In this document: positions 9,005-18,301 of the stretch, piece after piece
How the letters are laid out: the number at the start of each line of letters is the position of its first letter
Position numbering within the stretch: position 1 is the first letter of the stretch
Source: an uncultured Clostridia bacterium
Lineage (GTDB): Bacteria; Bacillota; Clostridia; TANB77; CAG-508
Length of the DNA: 64,000 nucleotides
Reading direction: 5' to 3'
NCBI GenBank assembly: GCA_934154445.1
Contig: CAKPGC010000008.1
Span: 12,055-76,054, forward strand
The notes under the pieces: generated by a model
The model's input: the letters and a program-made list of their open reading frames with translations, nothing else
Databases searched by the model: none
Told to the model about the DNA's origin: nothing
Program-made: the position numbers and the translations under genes

Positions 9005-10184
9005 TCCCATATAATCTCTTAATTTTTTAGAACGTGATGGATGTCTTAGTTTTCTTAATGCCTTTGCTTCTATTTGTCTTATTCTTTCACGTGTTACATT
9101 GAATTCCCTTCCAACTTCTTCAAGTGTTCGTGATTTTCCATCTTCTAGTCCAAATCTAAGTTTTAATACTTTTGCTTCTCTTGGGGTAAGTGTATTCATA
9201 ACTTCTTCTAATTGTTCTTTTAAAAGTGTATATGATGCCGCATCATGTGGTGCTGGACTATCTTCATCTTGTATAAAGTCTCCAAGGTGGCTGTCTTCTT
9301 CTTCCCCAATTGGTGTTTCTAATGATACTGGGTCTTGAGCGATTTTTTGTATCTCTACTACTTTTTCAACTGGGATTTCCATTTCTTTTGCTATCTCTTC
9401 TGGACTTGGTTCTCTTCCTAATTGTTGTAACAAGTTTCTTGATGTTCTTATCAATTTATTTATTGTTTCTACCATGTGTACTGGTATTCTTATTGTTCTT
9501 GCTTGGTCAGCTATTGCTCTTGTTATTGCTTGTCTTATCCACCATGTTGCATAAGTACTAAATTTGAACCCTTTTGTGTAATCGAATTTTTCTACAGCTT
9601 TTATTAATCCCATATTTCCTTCTTGTATTAAATCTAAGAATAGCATTCCTCTTCCTACATATTTTTTTGCTATGCTTACAACCAATCTTAAGTTTGATTC
9701 AGCTAATTTTTGCTTTGCTTCTTCATCTCCATCTAGTATTCTTTTAGCTAAATCAAGTTCTTCATCAAAAGTTAGTAGTGGTATTTTTCCTATTTCTCTT
9801 AAATACATTCTAACTGGATCATCTACACTAATTCCTTCGAAGCTTGTGTCTGTTATTTCGTCTAGTTTTAACTCTTCTACCTCTTTCAAATCTTCAATAT
9901 CTGGTTCTTCATCAAAATCATCAGGTAGCAAATCTATTCCACCTTTTTCAAACTCATCAAACACCTCATCCATTTTTTCTGGATTAACATCATTTAATTT
10001 TGTTGCTAAGTCCCCATAAGTTATTTTACCGTTCTTTTTTTGCTTCTTCTATTATATTATTTATTTTTTCTTTTTCTTCTTTATTTATTTCTTTGGCTTC
10101 TGTTTTTTGTTTTTTTATTTCTTTTTTACTTGTTTTTTCTTCCACTTTTACTTCTTCTATATTTTCTTCTTTTTTCTTAGCCAT
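9002..10184 (-). CDS. rpoD: Primary sigma factor RpoD (SigA), needs +1 frameshift at CGG codon 52
   Basis: Housekeeping sigma factor, 393 residues if the frame change is honoured. The start ATG at 10184 has an AGGAGG site overlapping the dnaG stop. Codons 1-51 give a Lys/Glu-rich N-terminus, then come CGG and TAA. Dropping the C of CGG (10,031) gives KKEGKITYGDLATKL, which is conserved region 1.1. Downstream are DPVRMYLREIGKIPLL (1.2), the region 2 core FSTYATWWIRQAI, and the region 4 helix-turn-helix TLEEVGREFNVTRERIRQIE. No usable start codon lies between the in-frame TAG upstream and the conserved segment; the next ATG (9973) would delete region 1.1. It is downstream of dnaG, as in the usual dnaG-rpoD operon. 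Confidence 0.92.
10029..10031 (-). other. CGG +1 recoding site in rpoD
   Basis: Zero frame reads GAA CGG TAA. Skipping the C gives GAA GGT AAA ATA ACT, which continues the conserved region. An A7 run lies nearby, but all the other sites lack one. Confidence 0.85.
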
Positions 10185-10195
10185 TTTATTTCCTC

Positions 10196-11977
10196 CTACT
10201 TAATTTTAGCTAACCTAATAATAATATTACTTAACTCTTTCTCTAATTCCTTTTTCTCGTCTATATTTGTTGTTTGTTCCAACTTTTCTAAAATTTCAAA
10301 TTTTCTATTATTTAATTTTTCTTTTTCATAAGTTTGTATTAAATCATCTATTGCTTTTTCTAAATCATTTATTTCATAGTCATCTGCCATTATCATTGTA
10401 ATTTGATTTTGTTCTTCTTGTTCTAATTCATCAATAATTCCATTTATATTACTATTTCCCTTTTCTAATTCTTCATACAATTTTTTTGCTATGTTAGCGT
10501 TTACTTCATCTTGAAAATCTTCTGGTTTTATACTTTGCTTTATTATTTGAAATATTGATAAATCTCCTGTCAATAAAATTGAAATTATTGTGTTCTCTCT
10601 CTTTTTTATTGCTGGTGATACCTCTTTTTTTTCTATTTTTTTATGTGTAACTACTGGTTTTGATTTTTCTAGTATTTTTTCACTTTTCAAACCTTTATAT
10701 GTTAATTTGTTTACTTCAGCATATATTGCTTCTTTTGAAATATCATATTCTTTTGCTATTTTCTCAATATATACTTCCCTTTCAATAGTATTATCTACTT
10801 TTGAGATTAATTTTGCTATTTCGTTTAAAAATTTTATTTTGTCATTTGTGTTTTCTAAATTTAGATCTTTTTTTAATATTTTTACTTTAAATTCTATAAC
10901 TGAAAGTGCCTTGTCTACTAATGATTGAAAGCGAACATTTCCATATTTTAATATATACTCGTCTGGGTCCTTTGCTCCTTCCATTTGTAGAACACGCAAA
11001 TCGCATCCCATATTTTGTAATATTTCTAGTGCTCTTAATTTTGCTTGTAAACCTGCTTCATCCGAATCAAAACTTAGTATTATTTGTTCTGAATTTTTTC
11101 TAAGTAGCCATCCTTGTTGTTCCGTAAGTGCTGTTCCTAAAGGTGCTACCACATTTGTTATTCCTCTTTGATGTAAAGATATAACATCCATATATCCTTC
11201 AACAATTAGTAACTTTTTTGTGTCTCCTTTTTTTGCAACATTAAGTCCAAATAAATGTCGTCCTTTGCTATAAACTATGTTTTCTGGTGAGTTTATATAT
11301 TTAGGTTTTGAATCGTCTAATACTCGTCCACCAAAGGCTATAACTCGTCCTCTTACATCACATATTGGAAACATTAATCTATTTCTGTATCTATCTATAT
11401 ATTGTCCTCTATCATTTTTATTGACTAATCCAGATTCTAATATTTCTTGTTCTCCAAATCCCTGTTTTTTTAGTTCTTGGTATAACTCATTAATTCTTCC
11501 GGAAAATCCAATTTTAAATGATTTTAGTGTTTCATTACTTAATTGTCTTTTTTTCACGTACTCTTGGGCTAATTTTGCTTGAGGTTTATATAAGTTTTGA
11601 TGATAAAACTCTGCTGCAAATTCATTCACTTTGTATACTTTGTCTTTTAAAATTTCTTTTTGTGCGTCTCCACTATTTTCTAATGTTGGTAATTGTATAT
11701 TGGCTCTTTCTGCTAACATTTGTACAGTCTCTATAAAATTTAGTCCTTCTATTTTTGATATGAATGTTATTACATTTCCGCCAACTCCACATCCAAAGCA
11801 GTGAAATATTTGTTTATCTGGTGAAACAGAAAAAGAAGGTGATTTTTCATTATGAAATGGACATAATCCGAAGAAATTTCTTCCGCTTCTTTTTAAATGT
11901 ACATATTGAGATATTACATCAACTATATCATTAGATTGTCTTACATCATTTATAATTTCTTCACTATATCTTGCCAT
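10196..11977 (-). CDS. dnaG: DNA primase DnaG
   Basis: 593 residues. The N-terminal CHC2 zinc ribbon has CPFHNEKSPSF and HCFGCG near residues 40-63. The primase core includes GFSGRINELYQ and YRNRLMFPI. The Toprim motif LLIVEGYMDVI is near residue 258 and SFDSDEAG near residue 304. The C-terminal helicase-binding region is divergent but present. It synthesises the RNA primers for replication. Its TAG stop sits inside the rpoD ribosome-binding site, so the two genes are coupled. Confidence 0.96.
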   Translation of the reverse strand: MARYSEEIINDVRQSNDIVDVISQYVHLKRSGRNFFGLCPFHNEKSPSFSVSPDKQIFHCFGCGVGGNVITFISKIEGLNFIETVQMLAERANIQLPTLENSGDAQKEILKDKVYKVNEFAAEFYHQNLYKPQAKLAQEYVKKRQLSNETLKSFKIGFSGRINELYQELKKQGFGEQEILESGLVNKNDRGQYIDRYRNRLMFPICDVRGRVIAFGGRVLDDSKPKYINSPENIVYSKGRHLFGLNVAKKGDTKKLLIVEGYMDVISLHQRGITNVVAPLGTALTEQQGWLLRKNSEQIILSFDSDEAGLQAKLRALEILQNMGCDLRVLQMEGAKDPDEYILKYGNVRFQSLVDKALSVIEFKVKILKKDLNLENTNDKIKFLNEIAKLISKVDNTIEREVYIEKIAKEYDISKEAIYAEVNKLTYKGLKSEKILEKSKPVVTHKKIEKKEVSPAIKKRENTIISILLTGDLSIFQIIKQSIKPEDFQDEVNANIAKKLYEELEKGNSNINGIIDELEQEEQNQITMIMADDYEINDLEKAIDDLIQTYEKEKLNNRKFEILEKLEQTTNIDEKKELEKELSNIIIRLAKIK

Positions 11978-12083
11978 TTTTCCTCTCTTTCTTTCAAATA
12001 AACATACTTATATATAATATTCGACCTATTTTACATAAATCCTTCTTTGTTTTTGAAAAAAACTAACGAAATAGCCCTAAACG

Positions 12084-12159
12084 TTAAAAGATTAATATTT
12101 AGTATCAAAAAATCTGCATTCTACTATTGATCTTTGACTTTCAAATATTAATCTCTTAA
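12084..12159. repeat. Long inverted repeat downstream of adhE
   Basis: AGATTAATATTT at about 12,089-12,100 is perfectly complementary to AAATATTAATCT at 12,143-12,154, with further pairing outside and a 42-base loop. It lies in the 219-base gap between adhE (3' end) and dnaG (5' end). No T-tract follows, so it is not a classic terminator. It could be an mRNA 3' structure or a binding site. Confidence 0.5.
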
Positions 12160-12196
12160 AATTTAAGGCAATCTGCTTTTATATTTATTAACTTTT

Positions 12197-14797
12197 TTAT
12201 TTTCCATAATAACTATCTAACATAATTTGTTTAATTTCTGAAACTAATGGAACTCTTGGATTAGCTGTTGTACATTGATCTTCGAAAGCTCTATCTGCAA
12301 GAATATCTACTTTTGCCAAAAATTCCTGCTCATTAATTCCTGCTTCCTTAAAAGATTTTGGAATATTTAAGCTCTCATTTAACTGTTTTATTTTTTCTAC
12401 TAGACTATTTACACCTTCTTCTATTGTATCTGCTTTTAATCCTAGTTTTTTAGCTAAATGACTGTATTTTTCATCTGCTATATAATATTCATATTTAGGA
12501 AATGACACAAATTTTGTAGGTTTGGTTCCATTATATTTTACTATATATGGTAATAAAATTGCATTTATTCTACCATGTGGTAAATGGAACTCTGCACCTA
12601 TTTTGTGTGCAATTGAGTGGCTTACTCCTAAAAATGCATTTGTAAATGCCATTCCTGCAATTGTACTTGCATTATGCATCTTTTCCCTTGCAAATTTGTC
12701 ACTTCCATCATTATATGCTTTTACCAAATAACTCATTACTAATTCAACTGCTTTTTCTGCTAAACCATCTGTATAATCTGATGCCATATTTGATACATAC
12801 GCTTCTAAAGCATGTGTTAGTACATCCATTCCGGTATCTGCTGTTACTGATTTTGGAAGACTCATAACTAAATCCGGGTCTACTATTGCAACATCTGGTG
12901 TTAATTCATAATCTGCAAGTGGATATTTTCTGTCTTTTTCCTTGTCTGTAATTACTGCAAATGATGTTACTTCTGAACCTGTTCCTGATGTTGTTGGTAT
13001 TGCTACCATTTTTGCCTTTTCCCCTAATTTAGGGAATTTATAAGTACGTTTTCTAATGTCCATAAATTTTAATTTTAGTCCTTCAATGTCAGCCTCTGGA
13101 TGTTCATAAAATAGCCACATTCCTTTTGCTGCATCCATTGGACTTCCTCCACCAATTGCAATTATTACATCAGGTTTAAAGTTATTCATTTGCTCTACAC
13201 CTTTTTTTATTGTATCAAATGATGGATCTGGTTCAACATCACTGAATATTTCTGAATGTACATATTGTTGTCTTTTTCTTAAATGATATAAGATTCTATC
13301 TACATATCCTAATTTTACCATTCCTTGATCTGTTACTATAAATGCTCTTTCTATATCTGGCATTTTTTCTAAATAGGCTATTGAGCCTGCTTCAAAATAT
13401 ATTTTTTCTGGAACTTTAAACCATTGCATATTAACTCTCCTTTTCGCAACTCTTTTAATATTTATTAAGTTTACTGATGACACATTTGCTGTTGTTGAAT
13501 TTTTTCCAAATGAGCCACATCCTAATGTAAGTGATGGCATATTTGTGTTATAAATATCTCCTATTGCTCCATGTGTTGATGGTGAGTTTACTATTATTCT
13601 TCCTGCTTTTAAAGTTTCTGAAAATTTTAGTATTGTATCTTGGTTTTCACTGTGAATTGCTGCTGAATGTCCAAGTCCTCCAAATTCCAATAATCTTTCT
13701 GCTTTTGCAATTCCTTCTTCTTCATTTTCAACAATGTAATATGTTAGAACCGGACTTAGTTTTTCTTTTGAAAAAGGATATTCTCTTCCAATTCCTTCTT
13801 CATATACAACTATGACTTTTGTATCTTCTGGTACCTCGAATCCTGCTTCTTTTGCAATTACATAAGGTGATTGCCCTGGTACATGTGATTTTAGTTTGTA
13901 TCCATATTCTTCTGTGTATTCAAACATTGAGTTTTGTAATTTTTGTTTTTCTTCTGGATTTACAAAATAACATCCAGCTTCTCTCATTAATTTTTCAAAT
14001 TCTTGATATATGTCTTTGTCAACTAAAACTGCTTGTTCAGATGCACATATCATTCCATTGTCAAATGATTTTGATAATACTAAATCATTTACTGATGTTT
14101 TTAATTTTGCAGTTTTATCTATATAACATGGCACATTACCCGGTCCTACTCCTAGTGCTGGCTTTCCACATGAGTATGCTGAACGAACCATTCCTGTTCC
14201 ACCTGTTGCTAATATTAAGTTTACATCTGGGTGGTTCATTAATAGTCTCGTTGCTGTTATTGATGGTTCTTCTATCCATAATATGCAGTTTTCTGGTGCT
14301 CCTGCTTGAACTGCCGCATCCCTTAATATTTTTGCTGCTTCTGAGCTACATTTTTGTGCTGATGGGTGAAATCCAAAAATTATTACATTTCTGGTTTTTG
14401 CAGCTATTATTGATTTAAACATTGTTGTTGATGTTGGATTTGTAACTGGTGTTACTCCAGCTATTATTCCTACTGGTTCTGCTATTTCAACATAATCTTC
14501 TTCATCATTTTCGTTTATTATTCCAACTGTTTTTTCATATTTTATACTATGATATACATATTCTGTTGCAAACATATTCTTTGTTATTTTGTCTTCATAT
14601 ATTCCTCTTCCTGTTTCTTCCACCGCCATCTTTGCAAGTTCCATGTGATGTTCTAGTCCTGCCATTGACATTGCTTTTACTATATTGTTTATTTGTTCTT
14701 GATTTAATTTCATATATTCTTCTGAAGCTTTTTTTGCTTTTACTAGTAGTTCATCTATCATCTTTTGTATTTTTTCTTCTTCTAAATTTTCTGCCAT
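12197..14797 (-). CDS. adhE: Bifunctional acetaldehyde-CoA / alcohol dehydrogenase AdhE
   Basis: Cytoplasmic spirosome-forming enzyme that reduces acetyl-CoA to acetaldehyde and then ethanol, regenerating NAD during fermentation. 866 residues, as usual for the family. The N-terminal aldehyde dehydrogenase half has the catalytic Cys in NGMICASEQ near residue 250. The C-terminal iron alcohol dehydrogenase half has the NAD motif GGGSPMDAAKGMW near residue 553 and metal ligands in DVLTHALEAY and SIAHKIGAEFHLPHG. The start has an AAGGAGGAAATTCT leader. It is transcribed alone. Confidence 0.97.
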   Translation of the reverse strand: MAENLEEEKIQKMIDELLVKAKKASEEYMKLNQEQINNIVKAMSMAGLEHHMELAKMAVEETGRGIYEDKITKNMFATEYVYHSIKYEKTVGIINENDEEDYVEIAEPVGIIAGVTPVTNPTSTTMFKSIIAAKTRNVIIFGFHPSAQKCSSEAAKILRDAAVQAGAPENCILWIEEPSITATRLLMNHPDVNLILATGGTGMVRSAYSCGKPALGVGPGNVPCYIDKTAKLKTSVNDLVLSKSFDNGMICASEQAVLVDKDIYQEFEKLMREAGCYFVNPEEKQKLQNSMFEYTEEYGYKLKSHVPGQSPYVIAKEAGFEVPEDTKVIVVYEEGIGREYPFSKEKLSPVLTYYIVENEEEGIAKAERLLEFGGLGHSAAIHSENQDTILKFSETLKAGRIIVNSPSTHGAIGDIYNTNMPSLTLGCGSFGKNSTTANVSSVNLINIKRVAKRRVNMQWFKVPEKIYFEAGSIAYLEKMPDIERAFIVTDQGMVKLGYVDRILYHLRKRQQYVHSEIFSDVEPDPSFDTIKKGVEQMNNFKPDVIIAIGGGSPMDAAKGMWLFYEHPEADIEGLKLKFMDIRKRTYKFPKLGEKAKMVAIPTTSGTGSEVTSFAVITDKEKDRKYPLADYELTPDVAIVDPDLVMSLPKSVTADTGMDVLTHALEAYVSNMASDYTDGLAEKAVELVMSYLVKAYNDGSDKFAREKMHNASTIAGMAFTNAFLGVSHSIAHKIGAEFHLPHGRINAILLPYIVKYNGTKPTKFVSFPKYEYYIADEKYSHLAKKLGLKADTIEEGVNSLVEKIKQLNESLNIPKSFKEAGINEQEFLAKVDILADRAFEDQCTTANPRVPLVSEIKQIMLDSYYGK

Positions 14798-14915
14798 AGA
14801 ATTTCCTCCTTAGTATTATTTTATCCTGTTTTATTATATATTATTAGAAAAATTTGTCAACTTATTTTCAATTTAATATTTATATTATTGTAAGTTTAGT
14901 AAAATCACTCATAAT

Positions 14916-14946
14916 AAAAAAAGAAAGGGATTCCCTTTCTTTTTTT
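14916..14946 (-). terminator. Terminator after the Spo0A-like gene
   Basis: AAAGAAAGGGA and TCCCTTTCTTT form a perfect stem flanked by A and T runs on both sides. It lies 14 bases 3' of the stop codon. Confidence 0.88.
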
Positions 14947-14959
14947 GGAGCTAAATTAG

Positions 14960-15493
14960 TTAGATGTTAAATTCTAAACGAATTTTATCAGCAATCATTG
15001 CTATAAACTCACTATTTGTTGGCCTTTCTTTGTTCGAAACTGTATATCCAAATATCTTGTCAATTATATCAATATTTCCCTTTAGCCATGTAACTTCTAT
15101 TGCATGACGAATTGCTCTTTCAACCCGGCTTGGTGTTGTTGAGTATTTTTTTGCAATATTAGGATATAGTTCCTTTGTAATATATTTGATTTTCTCCATA
15201 TCTTTTGCGGAAATACAAATCGCTTCTCTGATATAGTAATATCCTCTTAAATTTGCTTTGATACCTATTTCATGCATTAATTTGGTTATATACTCAAGTA
15301 TTTCGTTGTTGTCTACATCTTTTTTTACCTGTTTGTTAATTTTCTCTTCTAAAATACTTTTTCTTTCCTCTTTTAATGCAACATTATTCTCTGTTATTTC
15401 AAACAGAATGCTTTGCAAAATGTTTTTAATCCGTTGGTCTTGTACTTTGCCAATTTCTTTCATAAGTTCTTTAAATTCATTTTCACTGTACAT
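14960..15493 (-). CDS. Spo0A-type DNA-binding protein lacking a receiver domain
   Basis: 177 residues. The region from about 65 to the end is clearly the Spo0A C-terminal effector domain (LMHEIGIKANLRGYYYIREAI, SRVERAIRHAIEVTW, FGYTVSNKERPTNSEFIAMIADK). The N-terminal 60 residues are a charged helical segment, not a CheY-like receiver: no DD pair, phospho-Asp or Lys is visible. It would bind 0A-box-like DNA without phosphorelay control. AAAGGAGAAAAGT precedes the ATG. It holds two in-frame CGG codons (15,433-15,431 in DQR and 15,127-15,125 in SRV) that must be read as Arg in the normal frame, against the +1 pattern seen elsewhere. Confidence 0.85.
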   Translation of the reverse strand: MYSENEFKELMKEIGKVQDQRIKNILQSILFEITENNVALKEERKSILEEKINKQVKKDVDNNEILEYITKLMHEIGIKANLRGYYYIREAICISAKDMEKIKYITKELYPNIAKKYSTTPSRVERAIRHAIEVTWLKGNIDIIDKIFGYTVSNKERPTNSEFIAMIADKIRLEFNI

Positions 15494-15600
15494 ACTTTTC
15501 TCCTTTACTGCATACCTTTTGGTTTTCGAGTTCTGTTTATATAATAAGATATATCTACTTTTTTTTACATTTTATTTATAAAAGCTCTTTTTTTATATAT

Positions 15601-15634
15601 AAAAAAAGAGTATTTTTTATCAAATACTCTTTTA
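15601..15634 (-). terminator. Terminator of the M23 peptidase gene
   Basis: AAAAGAGTATTT pairs with AAATACTCTTTT, and the hairpin is followed on the minus strand by T residues. Confidence 0.85.
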
Positions 15635-15643
15635 AAATAATAT

Positions 15644-16609
15644 TTACTTATATAAATATTTTTGTGGATTAACATGTTCACCATTTATTCTTACTTCTAA
15701 ATGTAAATGTGGTCCTGTAGAATTTCCTGTATTACCAACAGCTGCAATAGTGTCTCCAGCTTTTACTTCTTGCCCTACTTTTACATACATCTTACTTGTA
15801 TGAGCATACCAAGTTTCTACACCATTTCCATGATCTACTTTTACTAAGTATCCATAGGAACCGCTATATGCTGCAAATGTAACTGTTCCATTTGCTACAA
15901 CCTTTATTGGTGTACCAATTGATGCTGCTATATCCAGTCCAGTATGTGCTGATGATCTTATACTACTAACTGCTCCATATCTAGAAGAAATTGTTCCTGT
16001 TATTGGTAATGTTGCTATTTTTATTCCATTTATATTAGATATTGCTTCTGTTGTATCAATGTCTAATTTTTCTATTATATTTTCCTTTGCAACTTCTAAA
16101 GTATTTGTATTCATTTCTTCTATATTTTTTGTTGTTTTTTCATTTATAGTTAGTTCTTTTTCACCATTTGATATTTCTTTTACATCATTTACTATTTGTT
16201 CAGCAATTTCTAAGGTGTTAACTTTTTCTATAACTTCTTCTGCAGAAGCTATTTCATAATATTTATATGTTATTTCTAATTCTTTTTGTAATGCAATTAC
16301 AATTTCACTTTCATTACTTTCTTTTGTTTTTTCTACTAATTTTAACTCATATTCTGGATTTTGGGTAAGTTCAACCTTTTTTATGTTTTCACTTTCATAA
16401 TTTTCTACATTATCTGTGATTAACTCACTTAAAGCTTTTTTGCTTTCTATATATCCAACTTCTTCTCCAGAAAGTTTTACTTCATACATTGGTTTATACT
16501 TTATTAATATTATCGCGATTATAAAACCAAAAGCTATCAAGATTATGTTAAAAAATTTCAATGCTTCTTTCGTATAGAATTTTAGTTTTCTTTTACTAAT
16601 AAAATCCAC
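15644..16609 (-). CDS. Membrane-anchored M23 (LytM) metallopeptidase
   Basis: 321 residues. A TM segment covers residues about 18-40 and is followed by a helical extracytoplasmic linker of about 160 residues. A complete peptidase M23 domain closes the protein: HTGLDIAASIGTPI with the first zinc His and Asp, a YGYLVKVDHGNGVETWYAH segment, and the second motif GPHLHLEVR. It probably cleaves peptidoglycan cross-bridges outside the cell, with possible roles in division or sporulation. It is a single gene with its own terminator. Confidence 0.92.
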   Translation of the reverse strand: MDFISKRKLKFYTKEALKFFNIILIAFGFIIAIILIKYKPMYEVKLSGEEVGYIESKKALSELITDNVENYESENIKKVELTQNPEYELKLVEKTKESNESEIVIALQKELEITYKYYEIASAEEVIEKVNTLEIAEQIVNDVKEISNGEKELTINEKTTKNIEEMNTNTLEVAKENIIEKLDIDTTEAISNINGIKIATLPITGTISSRYGAVSSIRSSAHTGLDIAASIGTPIKVVANGTVTFAAYSGSYGYLVKVDHGNGVETWYAHTSKMYVKVGQEVKAGDTIAAVGNTGNSTGPHLHLEVRINGEHVNPQKYLYK

Positions 16610-16974
16610 TCTCCTTTTTTATTTTTAAGCGCGACCATCCTTTATTATACTATATATTTTGCACATTTTCAAATTATGTATGCATTATTTAAGCTGTTTT
16701 CCTAATTTTTCTAGTTTTATATCTTTATTTTTTCATATCAATAGCTATTTTTCTCAATTTTACTTATTTTTTCTATATTTTTCTCTATTTTTTGTTATGT
16801 ACACTAATGTTGCAAACGATTTTTTTCAATTTTTATTAGGATATGGTTAATTTAAAATGATATATAAACCCTTTGTGTTTTTTAACCGATAAGTTTATTT
16901 TTGTTTTTAGGTTACTTCAAAACTTATAAGTTAAATGATATATTTGTCCTACATAAGATAGGAAGGTGATAAAA
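16610..16974. promoter_or_regulatory. Intergenic region between divergent M23 and XRE genes
   Basis: This 365-base AT-rich gap contains no gene that I can support. ATAAGTTT at 16,889-16,896 and AAACTTAT at 16,920-16,927 form an inverted pair upstream of the XRE gene and may be its operator. A TATACTATAT-type sequence near 16,645-16,656 may serve the M23 gene. These are weak inferences. Confidence 0.35.
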
Positions 16975-17313
16975 GTGGCTATAGATTACAGTGTTATAGG
17001 TTCTAGAATAAAACAAGCAAGACTTGCAAAAAATATGACTCAGGAAGATTTAGCAGACAAGATAGATATTTCAGTTGCTTTTTTAAGTAGAGTTGAGAGA
17101 GGTAATTCTCATATTAATTTAAAAAGATTAAATCAATTATGTGGTTTATTAGATGTTTCAGAAGGTTATTTATTAAATGGAGCTTCTAGTAGTTCAGAAA
17201 ACTATTTGGATAAAGAATTTACAGATTTAATTAAAAGTGTTTCTCCAGAAAAACAAAAATTAATATATAATGTAGCAAAAGCTATCGCTGAAACAGATAT
17301 GGAAGAAGAATAA
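16975..17313 (+). CDS. XRE-family transcriptional regulator
   Basis: 112 residues. The HTH spans residues about 5-60 (IGSRIKQARLAKNMTQEDLADKIDISVAFLSRVERG), followed by a short helical C-terminal segment. I chose the GTG at 16975, 8 bases after GGAAGG, over the GTG at 16966 that overlaps that site. Function unknown. It is convergent with the disrupted M15 peptidase gene and shares its terminator. Confidence 0.88.
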   Translation: MAIDYSVIGSRIKQARLAKNMTQEDLADKIDISVAFLSRVERGNSHINLKRLNQLCGLLDVSEGYLLNGASSSSENYLDKEFTDLIKSVSPEKQKLIYNVAKAIAETDMEEE

Positions 17314-17315
17314 TT

Positions 17316-17365
17316 AAAAATAGAATTTGGCAATAAAGATTTTTTTATTGCCAAATTCTATTTTT
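17316..17365. terminator. Bidirectional terminator, 22-bp perfect stem
   Basis: The arms at 17,316-17,337 and 17,344-17,365 are perfectly complementary and end in A and T runs on both sides. The hairpin serves the XRE gene on the plus strand and the peptidase remnant on the minus strand. Confidence 0.92.
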
Positions 17366-17789
17366 AATTTATAGTCGTGTTTGTAGGTCCTGTTCCAACG
17401 ACATTCTCTTGTAATGAACGCCAGGTATTACATCCAACTATTCCATCTGCTGATAATCCTCTCGATCTTTGATATGATATAACGGCATTTTGAGTCGCTG
17501 TTCCAAATATCCCATCTAATCCACCTGTTCTAAATCCTAATGTGTTTAAATCATCTTGTGCAATTAACACATAGTTACTCAGGCTTCCTCGTTTTAGAGT
17601 TGGAAAACCTCCCGTTGTACATGCTGGTTTTCCAAATCTTTTATCAAAATGAACCCATGTAGGTGTTTGTGAGATTGGTTCCACATAATACCATACTCCC
17701 GAGTTAACCGCACTGTTATATAATCTTAATCTTTGACTGCTACTTAATGTTTGCCCAACATCAAATGCAACACCAGCATAATGTTGTGA
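17364..17789 (-). pseudogene. 3' part of an M15-type peptidase gene split by the integrative element
   Basis: From the element junction the frame reads SQHYAGVAFDVGQ, which holds the M15 zinc motif SxHxxGxAxD. WVHFD follows with the second His, then a C-terminal peptidoglycan-binding domain (LDGIFGTATQNAVISYQRSRGL). No start codon exists before the junction; a TAA from the element lies directly upstream. The 5' half is at 31,665-31,931, and rejoining at the shared core gives one 226-residue open frame. A GTG at 17684 could start only a 106-residue fragment. Confidence 0.88.
17779..17786 (+). other. attL core of the integrative element
   Basis: TAATGTTG occurs here and again at 31,666-31,673. 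Joining the outer flanks at this core restores the peptidase reading frame, so this is the left attachment core. Confidence 0.8.
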
Positions 17790-17799
17790 TTAACAACAT

Positions 17800-17810
17800 A
17801 CAGTAGAAAA
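17800..17810 (+). repeat. Left attP arm, ACAGTAGAAAA
   Basis: This 11-base sequence is the exact reverse complement of 31,648-31,658. Joining the element ends puts both around the core in a roughly 50-bp imperfect palindrome, the usual size of a serine-integrase attP. Confidence 0.7.
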
Positions 17811-17927
17811 CATATATTATAAAGATAAATATACAATAACTTTTAAATTTTAATTATTATTTTCTAAAAATAAATCGTAATATTCTCCCTATTTAGAAGG
17901 TTCATTTCTTTACCATTCCTATTTTAC

Positions 17928-18050
17928 CTTGTCATCTTGTCCCATAATCAAATTATGAAATAAATATTGAATAATAGTAGGACAAGTTAGAAAATGCATC
18001 TTGTCCTTGCTAAAACATTGTTATTTCAATCTTTTAATTGTTGAGGACAA
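17928..18050. repeat. Left cluster of GGACAAG/CTTGTCC repeats
   Basis: CTTGTCATCTTGTCCC at about 17,928, GGACAAG near 17,980, CTTGTCC near 18,000 and GGACAAG near 18,044 lie in a gene-free stretch (17,811-18,300). The same motifs recur at 25,708-25,930. They may be iterons or regulator sites. Confidence 0.6.
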
Positions 18051-18301
18051 GATACCAAGATAATTTATGAAACTACCTACATACCGAAATCACTCATTCA
18101 ATATTGTTTTATACATAGTTTATTTATTACTATAATTGAAGATTAAAATATTTTACAATACATATATAACAAATTACATATCTAATATATATAATTGTGA
18201 ATATCTTTGATTTAACAAAGAAACTAATAAAAATTGAATTTTATTAAATCTAAAATCCAGTATTTTCAAGGGTTTTAGGCGATACATTTTTACCATATAA
18301 G

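Noticed and set aside
10035..10041. A7 run as a slippery site explaining the rpoD frame break
   Set aside because: Dropping one A also restores the frame, but the other eight breaks have no such run and all have CGG. Dropping C gives glycine at the conserved place.
12522..14799. Long open frames on the plus strand opposite adhE
   Set aside because: They are Leu- and Phe-rich translations opposite a strong conserved gene, with no ribosome-binding sites. The same applies to similar frames opposite rpoD, ispG and the glucan synthase.
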